Origin: an uncultured Brevundimonas sp.
Lineage (GTDB): Bacteria; Pseudomonadota; Alphaproteobacteria; Caulobacterales; Caulobacteraceae
Assembly (NCBI RefSeq): GCF_937863155.1
Contig: NZ_CALMFB010000011.1
Span: 1-64,000, forward strand
Reading direction: 5' to 3'
Length of the DNA stretch: 64,000 nucleotides
Shown piece by piece: positions 17,679 to 26,980 of the stretch. Both the position numbers and the translations under genes were made by a program. Positions within the stretch are counted from its first letter, which is position 1, and every line of letters starts with the position of its first letter. The notes under the pieces are model-generated. The model was not told where the DNA came from. It was given only the letters and a program-made list of their open reading frames with translations, and did not search any database.

Positions 17679-18473
17679 TTAGTGACCGTGGCCCAGGTTG
17701 ACCACATCATTCAGATAGATGCTGGCCAGAACGGCGAAGACGAAGGCCTGAAGGAAGGCCACCAGAAACTCCAGGGCGGTCAGGGCGACCACGCCGACCA
17801 TCGACAGGCCGGCGATCGGCAGGGCCCAAAGACCCAGACCCTCGCCGGCGAAGGCCGAGGCGCCCAGGGTGACCACGAAACCGGCGAAGATCTTCAGCGC
17901 CACGTGACCGCCCAGCATGTTGCCGAACAGACGCAGCGCCAGGGTCACCGGACGCAGCAGGAAGGACAGGAACTCGATGGCCCCCACGACCGGGCGCAGC
18001 ACCAGGGGCGCGGCCGACGGCCAGAACAGTTTGAAGAAGCCGAAGCCGTGCTTGATGAAGCCGATGCCGATGACCAGCCCGATGGTCAGCAGGGCGAAGG
18101 TCAGGGTGATCGCCAGCTGCGACGTCGCCGTGAAGGTCAGGAACATGCCCAGCAGGTTCATGCCCAGGATCAGGCAGAACAGGGTGAAGACGAACGGGAA
18201 ATATTTGCGGCCTTCGTGACCGATGATCGATTCGGTCACCCCGTCGATCATGCCGAACATCTGTTCGCCCGCCGCCTGGAGCCGACCCGGCACCACCTTG
18301 GCTTTCGAGGTCGCCAGCGTCAGGAACAGCACCACCAGCGCGAAGGCGATGGTCATGGCGACGTGCGAATTGGTGATGGCGATCCGGCTTTCGCCGATGA
18401 TCGGCAGGACCACCGTGCCGAAATCGAGACCCTCGATCGGCTTGACCTGAAACTGTTCGATCGGATCGGCCAT
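17679..18473 (-). CDS. atpB: ATP synthase Fo subunit a
   Basis: Proton-channel subunit a, 264 residues, five or six membrane helices. The essential arginine lies in RPVTLALRLFGNMLGGH, and the C-terminal helix contains LVAFLQAFVFAVLASIYL. It begins 4 bases after the atpI stop. Together with the c-ring it carries proton flow that drives rotation. Confidence 0.97.
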   Translation of the reverse strand: MADPIEQFQVKPIEGLDFGTVVLPIIGESRIAITNSHVAMTIAFALVVLFLTLATSKAKVVPGRLQAAGEQMFGMIDGVTESIIGHEGRKYFPFVFTLFCLILGMNLLGMFLTFTATSQLAITLTFALLTIGLVIGIGFIKHGFGFFKLFWPSAAPLVLRPVVGAIEFLSFLLRPVTLALRLFGNMLGGHVALKIFAGFVVTLGASAFAGEGLGLWALPIAGLSMVGVVALTALEFLVAFLQAFVFAVLASIYLNDVVNLGHGH

Positions 18474-18477
18474 GGGC

Positions 18478-18843
18478 CTAGCGGTCCTCGTCTTCTTCGT
18501 CGTCGAAGGGGATCGACTGAGGTTCGATCCCGCTCGCCTTCGCCTGCGCCATCAGCCGGTTGGCCGTGCGGCGCGCCATGTAAATCGAAAGGGCGAAACC
18601 CAGAAGGACCCCGCCGATCAGCCCCCAGGGATTGGTCCCCAGAAGACGGTCGAAACCGAACCCCAGCGCCAGGCCGACCAGAACGCCGCCGATCAGCTCG
18701 GCGATGATCTTATAGGCCTCGCCCGTCACCTTGGCGGCGCCCAGGTCCATCGCCGCCTTGCGCGCGGTGCGCGCCTCCAGCTCGGATGCGCTTTGGTTGA
18801 GGCGTGTGATCGCCTCGTTGCGCGATTCCGGTGGCAGGGACAT
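18478..18843 (-). CDS. atpI: ATP synthase protein I (AtpI-like)
   Basis: Assembly factor for the c-ring, 121 residues, first gene of the Fo operon. Two membrane segments (near 60-75 and 80-96) flank GTNPWGLIGGVLLGF, the AtpI family core, after a polar N-terminal region. The C-terminus is acidic (FDDEEDEDR). The ATG at 18843 is used; the frame continues upstream but without family residues. The 206-base divergent interval to ispH (18844-19049) must hold the operon promoter; I could not pin down its boxes. Confidence 0.88.
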   Translation of the reverse strand: MSLPPESRNEAITRLNQSASELEARTARKAAMDLGAAKVTGEAYKIIAELIGGVLVGLALGFGFDRLLGTNPWGLIGGVLLGFALSIYMARRTANRLMAQAKASGIEPQSIPFDDEEDEDR

Positions 18844-19049
18844 GGAAACCTCGACGCCTCTTTGTCCGCACGGGGCGAACGCCGAAGGGGGTCTGAATTC
18901 GGCGCGGAACCTATAGGCGAGGGCCGCTTTGGTCAAGGACGGTGTGACAAGGCGCAAATTCCTGTCTTTGCTCAGCTTTTCATGAACAGAAAACAGGCGC
19001 GACCAACGGCCGCTGGCGAGACGGCGACCGAGGCCCTAGTTTGACGCCC

Positions 19050-20021
19050 ATGGACGCCGCCCCGACCTTCCCTGCCGATTCCCGCCGACCGATCACGGTG
19101 CGGCTGGCGACGCCGCGCGGCTTCTGCGCCGGGGTGGATCGGGCCATCCAGATCGTCGAACGCGCCATCGAACGCTTCGGCGCCCCGGTCTATGTGCGGC
19201 ACGAGATCGTGCACAACCGCCATGTGGTCGAGCGGTTGAAGGCCCTGGGCGCCGTGTTCGTGAAAGAGCTGGACGAATGCCCCGACGACCGGCCGGTGGT
19301 TTTTTCCGCCCATGGGGTGCCCAAGTCGGTGCCGGCGACGGCGCGGGCGCGCCAGATGCTGTTCCTGGACGCCACCTGCCCCCTGGTGTCCAAGGTCCAT
19401 GTCGAGGCCGAGCGCCATCACGCGGCCGGGCGGCACATCATCCTGATCGGCCACGCGGGCCACCCCGAGGTGATCGGCACCATGGGCCAGCTGCCGCCGG
19501 GGACCATCAGCCTGATCGAGACGGCGGCCGACGCCGAAGCGTTCCAGCGGCCCGGCGATGCGCCCCTGGCCTACGCCACCCAGACCACCCTGTCGGTCGA
19601 CGACACGGCCGAGGTGCTGGCGGTGCTGAAGCGGCGTTTTCCCGAACTACCCGACCCGCACAAGGAAGACATCTGCTACGCCACCACCAACCGGCAGGAG
19701 GCGGTCAAGCGGCTGGGCGATGGTTGCGACCTGGTGCTGGTGGTCGGGTCGCAGAACTCGTCCAACTCGGCCCGGCTGGTCGAGGTGGCCTTGCGCGCCG
19801 GGGCGGGCGATGCGCGTCTGGTGGACGACGCGGGCCATGTCGACTGGGCCTGGTTCGAGGGGGTGAAGACGGTCGGCGTCACCGCCGGAGCCTCGGCCCC
19901 CGAACCCCTGATCGAGGCCCTGATCGAAGCCATCCGCGCCCGCTTCGACGCCACCGTGGTCGAGGACGACGGCGAACGCGAGACGGTGGCGTTCAAACTG
20001 CCCCGGGCGCTGACGGCCTAG
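19050..20021 (+). CDS. ispH: 4-hydroxy-3-methylbut-2-enyl diphosphate reductase
   Basis: Last step of the MEP isoprenoid pathway: an Fe-S enzyme making IPP and DMAPP from HMBPP. It has 323 residues. The three cluster cysteines are in [22 protein letters not shown] and [23 protein letters not shown] is the substrate-binding signature and EIVHNRHVV the conserved His region. The ATG at 19050 is chosen over a TTG three codons earlier. The stop overlaps the convergent scpB stop in a shared CTAG. ispE, of the same pathway, is at 54.5 kb. Confidence 0.97.
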   Translation: MDAAPTFPADSRRPITVRLATPRGFCAGVDRAIQIVERAIERFGAPVYVRHEIVHNRHVVERLKALGAVFVKELDECPDDRPVVFSAHGVPKSVPATARARQMLFLDATCPLVSKVHVEAERHHAAGRHIILIGHAGHPEVIGTMGQLPPGTISLIETAADAEAFQRPGDAPLAYATQTTLSVDDTAEVLAVLKRRFPELPDPHKEDICYATTNRQEAVKRLGDGCDLVLVVGSQNSSNSARLVEVALRAGAGDARLVDDAGHVDWAWFEGVKTVGVTAGASAPEPLIEALIEAIRARFDATVVEDDGERETVAFKLPRALTA

Positions 20022-20683
20022 TCTTCGCCCACGAAATCCTGGGCGAACTCGGGGCTGTCCTGATCCAGGTCGCTGAGCAGGTCTTCCTCCCCCTCGGCGC
20101 CGCGGCCGGGGTCGGGCACTTCGAAGCCCGGCGGCATGGACAGGTCCAACAGGCCCGCCGCCCGCATGTCCTGAACCCCCGGCAGGTCGTGCACGCTGGC
20201 CAGGCCGAAATGTTCCAGGAAGCGGTCGGAGGTCGCATAGGTCACCGGCCGCCCCGGCGTGCGGCGCCGTCCACGCAAACGCACGAACCCCATCTCCAGC
20301 AGCAGGTCCAGCGTGCCGCGTGACAGGGACACCCCCCGCACGCTCTCGATCTCGGCGCGGGTGCAGGGCTGGTGGTAGGCGATGATGGCCAAGGTCTCCA
20401 GCGCGGCCTTGGACAGGCGGCGCGGCTCCTCCCGCTCCTCGGTCATCATGAAGCTCAGGTCCGGCGCCGTGCGGAAACGCCAGCGGTCGGCGACGCATTC
20501 CAGCTCGACCCCCCGGCCCTCATAGCGCGCGCGCAGGGCGGCGATGGCCGCGCCGACATCGGCGTCTTCGGGCAGGCGCCGCGCGATCTCGGCCGCCGAC
20601 AACGGCCCGGCGGCGGCGAACAGCAGGGCCTCGACCCGGCGCTCGATCTCGGCCTCGTCGGGCTTGAACTCCAGATCACTCAC
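20018..20683 (-). CDS. scpB: Segregation and condensation protein B
   Basis: Winged-helix (kite) partner of ScpA in the SMC-ScpAB condensin, 221 residues. [18 protein letters not shown] begins the first winged helix and [29 protein letters not shown] is the diagnostic second. [16 protein letters not shown] lies near the end, followed by an acidic tail. Translation begins at a GTG that overlaps the scpA stop (GTGA), so expression is coupled. Confidence 0.96.
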   Translation of the reverse strand: MSDLEFKPDEAEIERRVEALLFAAAGPLSAAEIARRLPEDADVGAAIAALRARYEGRGVELECVADRWRFRTAPDLSFMMTEEREEPRRLSKAALETLAIIAYHQPCTRAEIESVRGVSLSRGTLDLLLEMGFVRLRGRRRTPGRPVTYATSDRFLEHFGLASVHDLPGVQDMRAAGLLDLSMPPGFEVPDPGRGAEGEEDLLSDLDQDSPEFAQDFVGED

Positions 20684-21501
20684 GGCGTCAGCTCCATCGG
20701 CTGGCCGACATCGCGGCGACGCAGATACAGCGGATCGAACGCCGCCGCCTGTTTCACATCCATGCCGCCCTCCTTCACCAGCTCCAGACTGGCCGACAGG
20801 GTGGAGGCGACGTAGCTGGCCGTCGAGGGGCCGTCCGCCCCGTCACCCTGCGGCGCCACCTGGTCCAGCGGGGTCCAGTCGTCCAGGCGCGGCATGATCT
20901 CGCGCAGCCAATCGCGCGCGGCCTCCAGCGGGAAGGCCTCGACCCGCTGGGTCGGATTGTAGTGGCGGGCCTGCTCCTTGCGCCGCTGGGTCACATAGGC
21001 GGCCATCAGCTCATACAGGCTGGCGTCGATGCGGTCGGACGGGATGATGACCGTGGCCTCGGGGTCGCCGCGGGTGAAGACGTCGCGCTTCAACTGGGGC
21101 CGGCCGGTAATGGCCTCGACCGCCTTGCGCATGGCCTCCAGCTTCTGAAGACGAAAGGCCAGGGCGGCGGCCATCAGCTCGGCCGGCGGCTCCTCGGCCT
21201 TGCCCTTTTCGGTGCGCGGCAGCAGCAGGCGCGACTTCAGATAGGCCAGCCACGACGCCATCACCAGATAGTCCGCCGCCAGGGCGAAATTCCTGCGCCG
21301 CGCCTCGTGGATGAAGGCCAGATACTGTTCCGCCAGCCGGGTGATCGACAGTTTCAGCAGATCGACCTTCTGGGTCCGCGCCAGGGCCAGCAGGACGTGC
21401 AGCGGCCCCTCATATCCATCCAGATCGACGACGAAGGCCTCGCCCTCCTCCACCTGATCGGCGGCGGCGAAATCCAGATTGGGCTGGAAGGTCTCGGTCA
21501 T
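20680..21501 (-). CDS. scpA: Segregation and condensation protein A
   Basis: Kleisin subunit of bacterial condensin, 273 residues. FVVDLDGYEGPLHVLLALARTQKVDLLKLSI is the N-terminal SMC-binding signature; the C-terminal winged helix includes LELVKEGGMDVKQAAAFDPLYLRR. The stop overlaps scpB (GTGA) and the start overlaps nagZ (ATGA). The SMC protein itself is not in this window. Confidence 0.97.
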   Translation of the reverse strand: MTETFQPNLDFAAADQVEEGEAFVVDLDGYEGPLHVLLALARTQKVDLLKLSITRLAEQYLAFIHEARRRNFALAADYLVMASWLAYLKSRLLLPRTEKGKAEEPPAELMAAALAFRLQKLEAMRKAVEAITGRPQLKRDVFTRGDPEATVIIPSDRIDASLYELMAAYVTQRRKEQARHYNPTQRVEAFPLEAARDWLREIMPRLDDWTPLDQVAPQGDGADGPSTASYVASTLSASLELVKEGGMDVKQAAAFDPLYLRRRDVGQPMELTP

Positions 21502-22547
21502 GCCTGCGCCTCGCCCACGTCCGGCCCGCGCCGGGCGTCCAGCTTGCCGGCCAGCAGCGCCTCGAACCGCGCCCGCGCGTGATCAACATCCAGCGGCTCG
21601 ACTTCGCGCACGATGCGGGCCAGCGCCGCCTCCGCCCGCGCCTTCGACGCGCCCTTCAGACGGCCGACGGCGCCCGCGACCTGCTGCATCTCGGCCAGGT
21701 CGCCGTTGCAGTGAAGCGCGATGTCGCAGCCGGCCTTCAGCGCCGCCGCCGCCCGCTCGGCCAGGCTTCCCGACAGGGCCTGCATCGACAGGTCGTCGGT
21801 CAGGATAAGACCACCGAACCTCAGCCGCTCGCGCATCAACCGCACGGCCTTCCTCGACACCGTCGCCGGGCGTTTGCGGTCGACGGCGGTGAAGACGACG
21901 TGGGCCGTCATGGCCATGGGCATGTCGCTGAGCGCGCGGAAGGGCGGGAAGTCCCAGGCCTCCAGATCCGCCAGCGGCGTCTCGACCACCGGCAGGGCCT
22001 TGTGGCTGTCGGCGAAGGCGCGGCCGTGGCCCGGCATGTGCTTGATGACCGGCAGGACGCCCCCGGCCATCAGCCCCTCGGCCTGGGCGCGGGCCAGGGG
22101 GATCAGCCCGGCCGGACTGTCGGCGAAGGCGCGGTCGCCGATGATGTCGTGAGCGCCAGGCACGGGCGCGTCCAGCACCGGGGCGCAGTCCACGGTGATC
22201 CCCACCGCCCGCAGGTCATGGGCCATCAGCCGCCCGCCCAGCCGCGCCAGATCGCGCGCCACCAGCGGGTCACTGGCCGCCTTCCGATAGGCTTCGGCCG
22301 GCGGATATTTGGGCCAGTGCGGCGGGCCCAGACGCTGGACCCGCCCGCCCTCCTGATCAACCAGGATGGGCGCATCCGCATCGTCCACGGTCTCACGCAG
22401 GGCCTCGGTCAGGGCGCGCACCTGATCCGGCCCATCGACGTTGCGGCGGAACAGGATGAAGCCCCACGGCCGCGCGTCCCGGAAGAAGGCGCGTTCGTCC
22501 GCCGTCAGCCGATGGCCCGAACAGCCGTAGACGGCGGCCGACCTCAC
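21498..22547 (-). CDS. nagZ: Beta-N-acetylhexosaminidase (GH3)
   Basis: Family 3 glycoside hydrolase that removes GlcNAc from anhydro-muropeptides in the cytosol during wall recycling, 349 residues. LFRRNVDGPDQVRALTEALRE and PILVDQEGGRVQRL give substrate contacts. IKHMPGHGRAFADSH carries the KHxPGHG motif with the general-acid histidine, and LTDDLSMQAL has the nucleophilic aspartate. No signal peptide. It overlaps both neighbours by ATGA and probably belongs to one transcript with the SPOR gene and scpAB. Confidence 0.95.
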   Translation of the reverse strand: MRSAAVYGCSGHRLTADERAFFRDARPWGFILFRRNVDGPDQVRALTEALRETVDDADAPILVDQEGGRVQRLGPPHWPKYPPAEAYRKAASDPLVARDLARLGGRLMAHDLRAVGITVDCAPVLDAPVPGAHDIIGDRAFADSPAGLIPLARAQAEGLMAGGVLPVIKHMPGHGRAFADSHKALPVVETPLADLEAWDFPPFRALSDMPMAMTAHVVFTAVDRKRPATVSRKAVRLMRERLRFGGLILTDDLSMQALSGSLAERAAAALKAGCDIALHCNGDLAEMQQVAGAVGRLKGASKARAEAALARIVREVEPLDVDHARARFEALLAGKLDARRGPDVGEAQA

Positions 22548-23296
22548 CGGACGATGCAGTCCCGCCCGGCGGCGCGCAGGGCCGAACAGAAGGCCGTGGC
22601 CCGTTCGCGGCTCATGCCGGTGAAGGTGGTGCGATAGACGGTCTGCCCCTTGGAATCGACCACCTCCTGCACCCGCTTGCCCGCGCCCTGGGCGAACTGG
22701 GGGAAGCGGGCGGCGACGGCCGCATATTCGCGGTCGGCCACGGCGGTGGAGGAGAAGGCGCCGATCTGAACCCCCGACGAACCGCCGGCGGCCGGCGGGG
22801 TCTGGGCCTTCTCGGCCGGAGCGGCGGGCGCGGCCGGAGCGGGCGCCGGCGCGGCCTTGGCGGCGGGCGGCAGGGGCGCGGCCGTCACCGGCGCGGTCGG
22901 GCGCGGCAGGGGCGCCTCGGGCGGGGCGACATAGGTGGGCGGGGCGTCGGCGGCGGGGTCGCCTTCGCGATAGACGCGGATGCCGGCCTCGGGATCGACG
23001 GGCTGGGCCTCGATCGGGGCCTCGACCTTCAGGGCGCCGACCTCCTGGCCCACGGTGGGCGGGGCCTGATCCGGCGACCGGGCGCCGGCGCGATAGAAGA
23101 CCACCACCGCCACGATCAGCAGCAGCAGCACGATGCCCGAAACGATCAGGGTCACCGGCGGCCCGCCAGAGCCGCCGCCCGTGCGGCGCGGCCCGCGCGC
23201 GTCATAGCCCCCGCCCCGCCGGAACGGCAGGTCGTCATCGGTCGGCGGCGTATAGGCGCCGCGTTCTCTGGACCGGGGATCGTCTTCATAGGACAT
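22544..23296 (-). CDS. SPOR-domain membrane protein
   Basis: Bitopic inner-membrane protein of 250 residues. A basic, acidic-patch cytosolic N-terminus (1-47) precedes one membrane helix (VTLIVSGIVLLLLIVAVVVF), then a long Pro/Ala linker and a C-terminal SPOR domain from about residue 172 (GVQIGAFSSTAVADREYAAVAARFP to the end). SPOR domains bind denuded glycan strands at the septum, so a division or wall role is likely. The conserved place before nagZ-scpA-scpB supports this. In other genomes argS often precedes it; here dgt does, with 82 bases between. Confidence 0.9.
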   Translation of the reverse strand: MSYEDDPRSRERGAYTPPTDDDLPFRRGGGYDARGPRRTGGGSGGPPVTLIVSGIVLLLLIVAVVVFYRAGARSPDQAPPTVGQEVGALKVEAPIEAQPVDPEAGIRVYREGDPAADAPPTYVAPPEAPLPRPTAPVTAAPLPPAAKAAPAPAPAAPAAPAEKAQTPPAAGGSSGVQIGAFSSTAVADREYAAVAARFPQFAQGAGKRVQEVVDSKGQTVYRTTFTGMSRERATAFCSALRAAGRDCIVR

Positions 23297-23378
23297 GGGG
23301 GGCGCTCCGCATCGTGTCCCGGGACTGCGAATCGCGCATCCGGGGCGTCATCCTAACCCGCCCAGCCCGGCTTACGAA

Positions 23379-24557
23379 TCACAGATCCAGCGCCAGGTCG
23401 AGGGTGAACAGCTTCCTGTGCTCCTCGATGGCGTAACGGTCGGTCATGCCGGCGATGTAGTCGCACACGGCCCGCGCCTTCTTCGCTTCTTCGCCGACCG
23501 CGCGCGCCTGCCATTCGGGCGGCATGACGCCCGGATCGGCCATGAACAGATCGAACATCTCGGCGATGATCCGGCGCGCCTGGGACCGGGTGCGGTTGAC
23601 GCGATAGTGGCGATACATCCGCTCGAACAGGAAGGCGCGCAGGACGGCCAGTTCGGCCATCATGGCGTCCGAGAACTGGACCATCGGCCGGCCGGCGGCG
23701 CGCACGGCCTCGACCGTTTCGACCCCGTCTTCGGCCAGACGACGGCGGGTTTCGGCCAGAACGTCCTGGACCATGGCGCCGATCATGCGGCGCACCGCCT
23801 CGATCCGAACCATGCGCGCATCCAGCCCCGGCCAGGCGGTGCGCACATCGTTCAGGATCGGCCCGATCAGCGGAACCTGCTCCAGGTCCTCCAGGGTGAA
23901 CAGGCCCGCCTGCACCCCGTCGTCGACGTCGTGGTTGTTGTAGGCGATGTCGTCGGCCACCGCCGCGCACTGAGCCTCCAGCGAGGCGAAGCTGTCCAGC
24001 CGCAGATCCCAGCCGCCCTTGGCTCCGTATTCCGCAATGGCCTGCCACGCCGGTTCGTCCAACCGGTGCGCCACCGGGCCGTTGTGCTTGATGACGCCCT
24101 CCAGCGTCTCCCACGTCAGATTCAGCCCCTCGAACGCCGGATAGCGGCGCTCCAGCTTGGTCACCACGCGGAAGGTCTGGACATTGTGATCGAAGCCGCC
24201 CCAGCCGGTCATCCGGTCCTGAAGCTCGTCCTCGCCCGCATGGCCGAACGGGGGGTGGCCCAGGTCGTGCGCCAGGGCGACCGTCTCGGCCAGATCCACA
24301 TCCAGCCGCAGGGCGTAGGCCAGCGACCGCGCGATCTGGGCCACCTCCAGGCTGTGGGTCAGGCGGGTGCGGTAATGGTCGCCCTCGTGCGCCACGAAGA
24401 CCTGGGTCTTCTCCTTCAGGCGGCGGAAGGCGGTGGTGTGGATGATGCGGTCGCGGTCGCGGGCGAAGGCCGGGCGGGTGCGGCTGTCGGCCTCGGCGAA
24501 GCGGCGCCCGCGCGAGGCGCCGACGTTTTCGGCGAACGGGGCGAGGGAAGGCATCAC
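23379..24557 (-). CDS. dgt: dGTP triphosphohydrolase-like HD protein
   Basis: HD-superfamily deoxyguanosine triphosphate triphosphohydrolase-like protein, 392 residues. It would hydrolyse dNTPs to deoxynucleosides and tripolyphosphate. Metal ligands are in [49 protein letters not shown] and [14 protein letters not shown]. Length matches the type 2 family of alphaproteobacteria. It is divergent from erpA with 65 bases between starts. Confidence 0.93.
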   Translation of the reverse strand: MMPSLAPFAENVGASRGRRFAEADSRTRPAFARDRDRIIHTTAFRRLKEKTQVFVAHEGDHYRTRLTHSLEVAQIARSLAYALRLDVDLAETVALAHDLGHPPFGHAGEDELQDRMTGWGGFDHNVQTFRVVTKLERRYPAFEGLNLTWETLEGVIKHNGPVAHRLDEPAWQAIAEYGAKGGWDLRLDSFASLEAQCAAVADDIAYNNHDVDDGVQAGLFTLEDLEQVPLIGPILNDVRTAWPGLDARMVRIEAVRRMIGAMVQDVLAETRRRLAEDGVETVEAVRAAGRPMVQFSDAMMAELAVLRAFLFERMYRHYRVNRTRSQARRIIAEMFDLFMADPGVMPPEWQARAVGEEAKKARAVCDYIAGMTDRYAIEEHRKLFTLDLALDL

Positions 24558-24622
24558 CAGAACTGCGCTCGAATACGGCGCGGGCCTTTGCGATCGCCCG
24601 CCGTCACCTCATATAGAGAGCC

Positions 24623-24997
24623 GTGAGCAGCGTCGAATCCCCCGCCTTCCAGATTTCGCGCCCCGGCGAAGGTCCGGGCCTGAGCTTGGCCGCCTCGGCC
24701 GCGCGTCGGCTGGCGGCCCTGTCGCAGGCCGATGGGCAGGCGGTGATGCTGCGCGTCGCGGTGGACGGCGGCGGCTGTTCGGGCTTCCAGTACCGGTTCG
24801 AACTGGTCAGCGCGGCCGAGGCCGACGACGTGCAGGTGACGACCGAGGGCCAGACGGCGCTGGTGGACGCGGTGTCCCTGCCCTTCCTGGTCGGATCGGA
24901 AATCGCCTTTGTCGATGATCTGTCGGGCGCGCAGTTCGTGGTTCGCAACCCCAACGCCGCCTCCAGCTGCGGCTGCGGCGTCAGTTTCTCGATCTAA
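24623..24997 (+). CDS. erpA: Iron-sulfur cluster insertion protein ErpA
   Basis: A-type Fe-S carrier, 124 residues, handing clusters to apo-proteins (possibly IspH or ETF-QO, also encoded here). The three ligand cysteines are in VDGGGCSGFQY and AASSCGCGVSFSI. Translation starts at GTG. The N-terminal extension of about 20 residues is a little longer than in E. coli. The stop is followed by a markedly AT-rich 71-base gap before the ArsR-type gene. Confidence 0.93.
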   Translation: MSSVESPAFQISRPGEGPGLSLAASAARRLAALSQADGQAVMLRVAVDGGGCSGFQYRFELVSAAEADDVQVTTEGQTALVDAVSLPFLVGSEIAFVDDLSGAQFVVRNPNAASSCGCGVSFSI

Positions 24998-25037
24998 AAG
25001 TCGATCCATTTAGGCAAATGCCAAAATAGGACTTGCG

Positions 25038-25055
25038 ATTAGGATAATTCCTAAT
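25038..25055. promoter_or_regulatory. Palindromic operator candidate upstream of the ArsR-type gene
   Basis: Inverted repeat ATTAGGA-TAAT-TCCTAAT (7 bp arms, 4 bp spacer) 14 bases before the start codon. It lies in the most AT-rich stretch nearby; a weaker GGCA-AA-TGCC dyad lies at 25013-25022. Position and symmetry suit autorepression by the ArsR-type regulator. No Shine-Dalgarno is visible, so the message may be leaderless. Confidence 0.55.
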
Positions 25056-25068
25056 TAGCGTTCTTCCT

Positions 25069-25359
25069 ATGAACGCCCTGTTCAAAGCCCTGTCGCATCC
25101 GGTTCGGCGCCGCATCATCGAGATGCTGCGCCAGGGGCCGATGGCGTCCGGTGACATCGCCGCCGTCTTCGACATGAGTTGGCCGACCGTCACCGGCCAT
25201 CTGAACGCCCTGAAGGAGGCCGGCCTGGTCAGCCCCGAGCGCGACGGCGCCTCGATCCGCTACCGGCTGGAGATTTCGGCGGTGGAAGAGGCCATGGCCT
25301 TCCTGATGGACATCACCGGAACGGGCAGGAACGCACCCGACAAGGAGACCGGATCATGA
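25069..25359 (+). CDS. ArsR/SdpR-type winged-helix repressor
   Basis: Small DNA-binding protein, 96 residues. The winged helix is MNALFKALSHPVRRRIIEMLRQGPMASGDIAAVFDMSWPTVTGHLNALKEAGLVSPERDG in sense; key positions are the ALSHPVRRRII start and the WPTVTGHLNALKEAGLV recognition helix. No metal-binding CxC is present, so it is unlikely to sense metals. Its stop overlaps the start of the SdpI-family gene (ATGA), which makes it the SdpR-like partner of that membrane protein, as in the Bacillus sdpRI pair. The signal here is unknown. Confidence 0.9.
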   Translation: MNALFKALSHPVRRRIIEMLRQGPMASGDIAAVFDMSWPTVTGHLNALKEAGLVSPERDGASIRYRLEISAVEEAMAFLMDITGTGRNAPDKETGS

Positions 25360-26021
25360 AACGCTTCACCCTGCTGGACGCCCTGACCGGCGTCGCCGTC
25401 GTCGGGCTTCTGAGCCTAGCGGCCTGGGTCGCCCTGGCGGGACCGGAAGGCGCCCTGCCGGTGCATTTCAACGCCGCCGGCCAGGCCGACCGCTGGGGCG
25501 ACCGCAACGAGGTGGCGCTGCTGATCGGCGCCATGGCCCTGCTGGGCGGGGTGGTGTCGGGCCTGATCGGCCTGGCGGTAGCGCGCACCGATGATCCCAG
25601 CCGCCGGCGCGGCCTGATGACGGGCCAGGCGGTCGGCCTGTTGGCGGTGGTGGGATCGGCGCTGTTCTGCGCCTATCTGAGCCTGAACGGCGCGGCCGAG
25701 TTGCAGCCCGCCCTGCCCATGGCGCTGATCTCGCTGCTGTTCGTGGCCATCGGCGCCACGGCGGGCCGGATCGGGCCGAACCCGGTCGTGGGCGTGCGCA
25801 CGCCGTGGAATTTCAAGAGCCGCCTGGCCTGGGACCGGTCCAACCGCCTGGCCGGCCGCCTGTTCTTCTGGATCGGCCTGATCGGCCTGGCCGCCAGCCC
25901 CTTCGCGCCCCAGCCGATGGGCATGATGGTCGTGGTGGGCGCGGTTGTGGTCGCCGCCGCCCTGTCGGTGTTCGAGAGCTGGCGCGTGTGGCGCGACGAC
26001 CCCGAGCGCCAGCCCTTCTGA
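25356..26021 (+). CDS. SdpI-family membrane protein
   Basis: Integral membrane protein of 221 residues with about six helices. The N-terminal DUF1648-type element LPVHFNAAGQADRWGDRNEVAL and the C-terminal IGPNPVVGVRTPWNFKSRLAWDRSNRLAGRLFFWIG are the SdpI family hallmarks. In Bacillus, SdpI gives immunity to the SdpC toxin and sequesters the repressor SdpR; the linked ArsR-type gene suggests the same logic. No SdpC-like toxin or processing genes are nearby, so it may act as a stand-alone sensor or defence protein. The ATG at 25356 overlaps the repressor stop. Confidence 0.9.
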   Translation: MKRFTLLDALTGVAVVGLLSLAAWVALAGPEGALPVHFNAAGQADRWGDRNEVALLIGAMALLGGVVSGLIGLAVARTDDPSRRRGLMTGQAVGLLAVVGSALFCAYLSLNGAAELQPALPMALISLLFVAIGATAGRIGPNPVVGVRTPWNFKSRLAWDRSNRLAGRLFFWIGLIGLAASPFAPQPMGMMVVVGAVVVAAALSVFESWRVWRDDPERQPF

Positions 26022-26053
26022 TCCGCTCACGCCCTGTTTAACGGAGACCCGTC

Positions 26054-26980
26054 ATGACCTTCGCCGCCCTTGCCGCCGCCCTGATGCTGGCCGGCCCCGT
26101 TTCGACCCCCGTGACCCTGGACAGCCAGCCCGCGCCCCTGCACGGCGCCCTGCTGACGCCCGAGGGCGCGACCCACGCCGCGGCGGTGATCATCGCCGGC
26201 TCCGGCCCGACCGATCAGGACGGCAACAGCCCCCTGGGCGTGCGCGGCAACATGCTGAAGGCCCTGGCCGAAGGGCTGGCCGATCAGGGCGTGGCCACCC
26301 TCCGCTATGACAAGCGCGGTATCGCCGCCAGCGCCGCCGCGGCCGTGTCCGAGGCCGAGCTGACCTTCGGCCACATGGTCGACGACGCCCGCGCCTGGGC
26401 GGCCGAGGCGGCCACGCGCACGGGCCAGCCGTGCGTCTGGCTGATCGGTCATTCCGAGGGCGCGTTGGTCGCCCAGCTGGCGGCGGCGGATAATCCGCAG
26501 GTCTGCGGCCTGGTGCTGCTGTCGCCGGTGGGCCAGAAGGCGTCGGATCAGATCCGCGCCCAGCTGGACGCCGCCCTGCCCGAGGCGATGAAGCCCGCCG
26601 CCCTGGCCGCCCTGGACGACCTGGCCGCCGGGCGCACCACCGCCAATGTGCCGGGTCTGGAGGCCCTGTTCCGCCCGTCGGTCCAGCCGTATCTGATCAG
26701 CTATATCTCGCAGGATCCGATCGCCTTGATCGCCGCCTATGACGGCCCGGTCCTGCTGGGCCACGGCACGACCGATCTCCAGGTGCCGGCCGACAACAGC
26801 GAGCGTCTGGCCGCCGCCCAGCCGCGCGCGAAACTGGTCCTGTTCGACGGCGCCAACCACCTGCTGCGCGCCGCGCCGATGGATCGGGCGGGCAATATGG
26901 CCACCTATGGCGACGCCAACGCCGTGCTGGACGCCGGGGTGGTTCCGGCCGTGGCCGGCTTCATCCTGGCGCCGCGTTAA
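26054..26980 (+). CDS. Exported alpha/beta hydrolase
   Basis: Serine hydrolase of 308 residues with a short signal-like N-terminus (MTFAALAAALMLAGPVS). The nucleophile elbow is LIGHSEGALVAQ, the oxyanion-loop region is VIIAGSGPTDQDGNSPLG, and the catalytic His is in FDGANHLL; the acid is probably in HGTTDLQVP. GSGPTDQDGN is typical of periplasmic esterase/acyl-hydrolases of the YqiA/AB-hydrolase type; the substrate is unknown. GGAG lies upstream of the ATG. It ends convergently, overlapping the stop of the dihydroorotase-like gene. Confidence 0.87.
   Translation: MTFAALAAALMLAGPVSTPVTLDSQPAPLHGALLTPEGATHAAAVIIAGSGPTDQDGNSPLGVRGNMLKALAEGLADQGVATLRYDKRGIAASAAAAVSEAELTFGHMVDDARAWAAEAATRTGQPCVWLIGHSEGALVAQLAAADNPQVCGLVLLSPVGQKASDQIRAQLDAALPEAMKPAALAALDDLAAGRTTANVPGLEALFRPSVQPYLISYISQDPIALIAAYDGPVLLGHGTTDLQVPADNSERLAAAQPRAKLVLFDGANHLLRAAPMDRAGNMATYGDANAVLDAGVVPAVAGFILAPR

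Noticed and set aside
18982..19044. 20-codon frame just upstream of ispH
   Set aside because: No ribosome site; ends six bases before the ispH ATG but composition and length give no support as a leader peptide.
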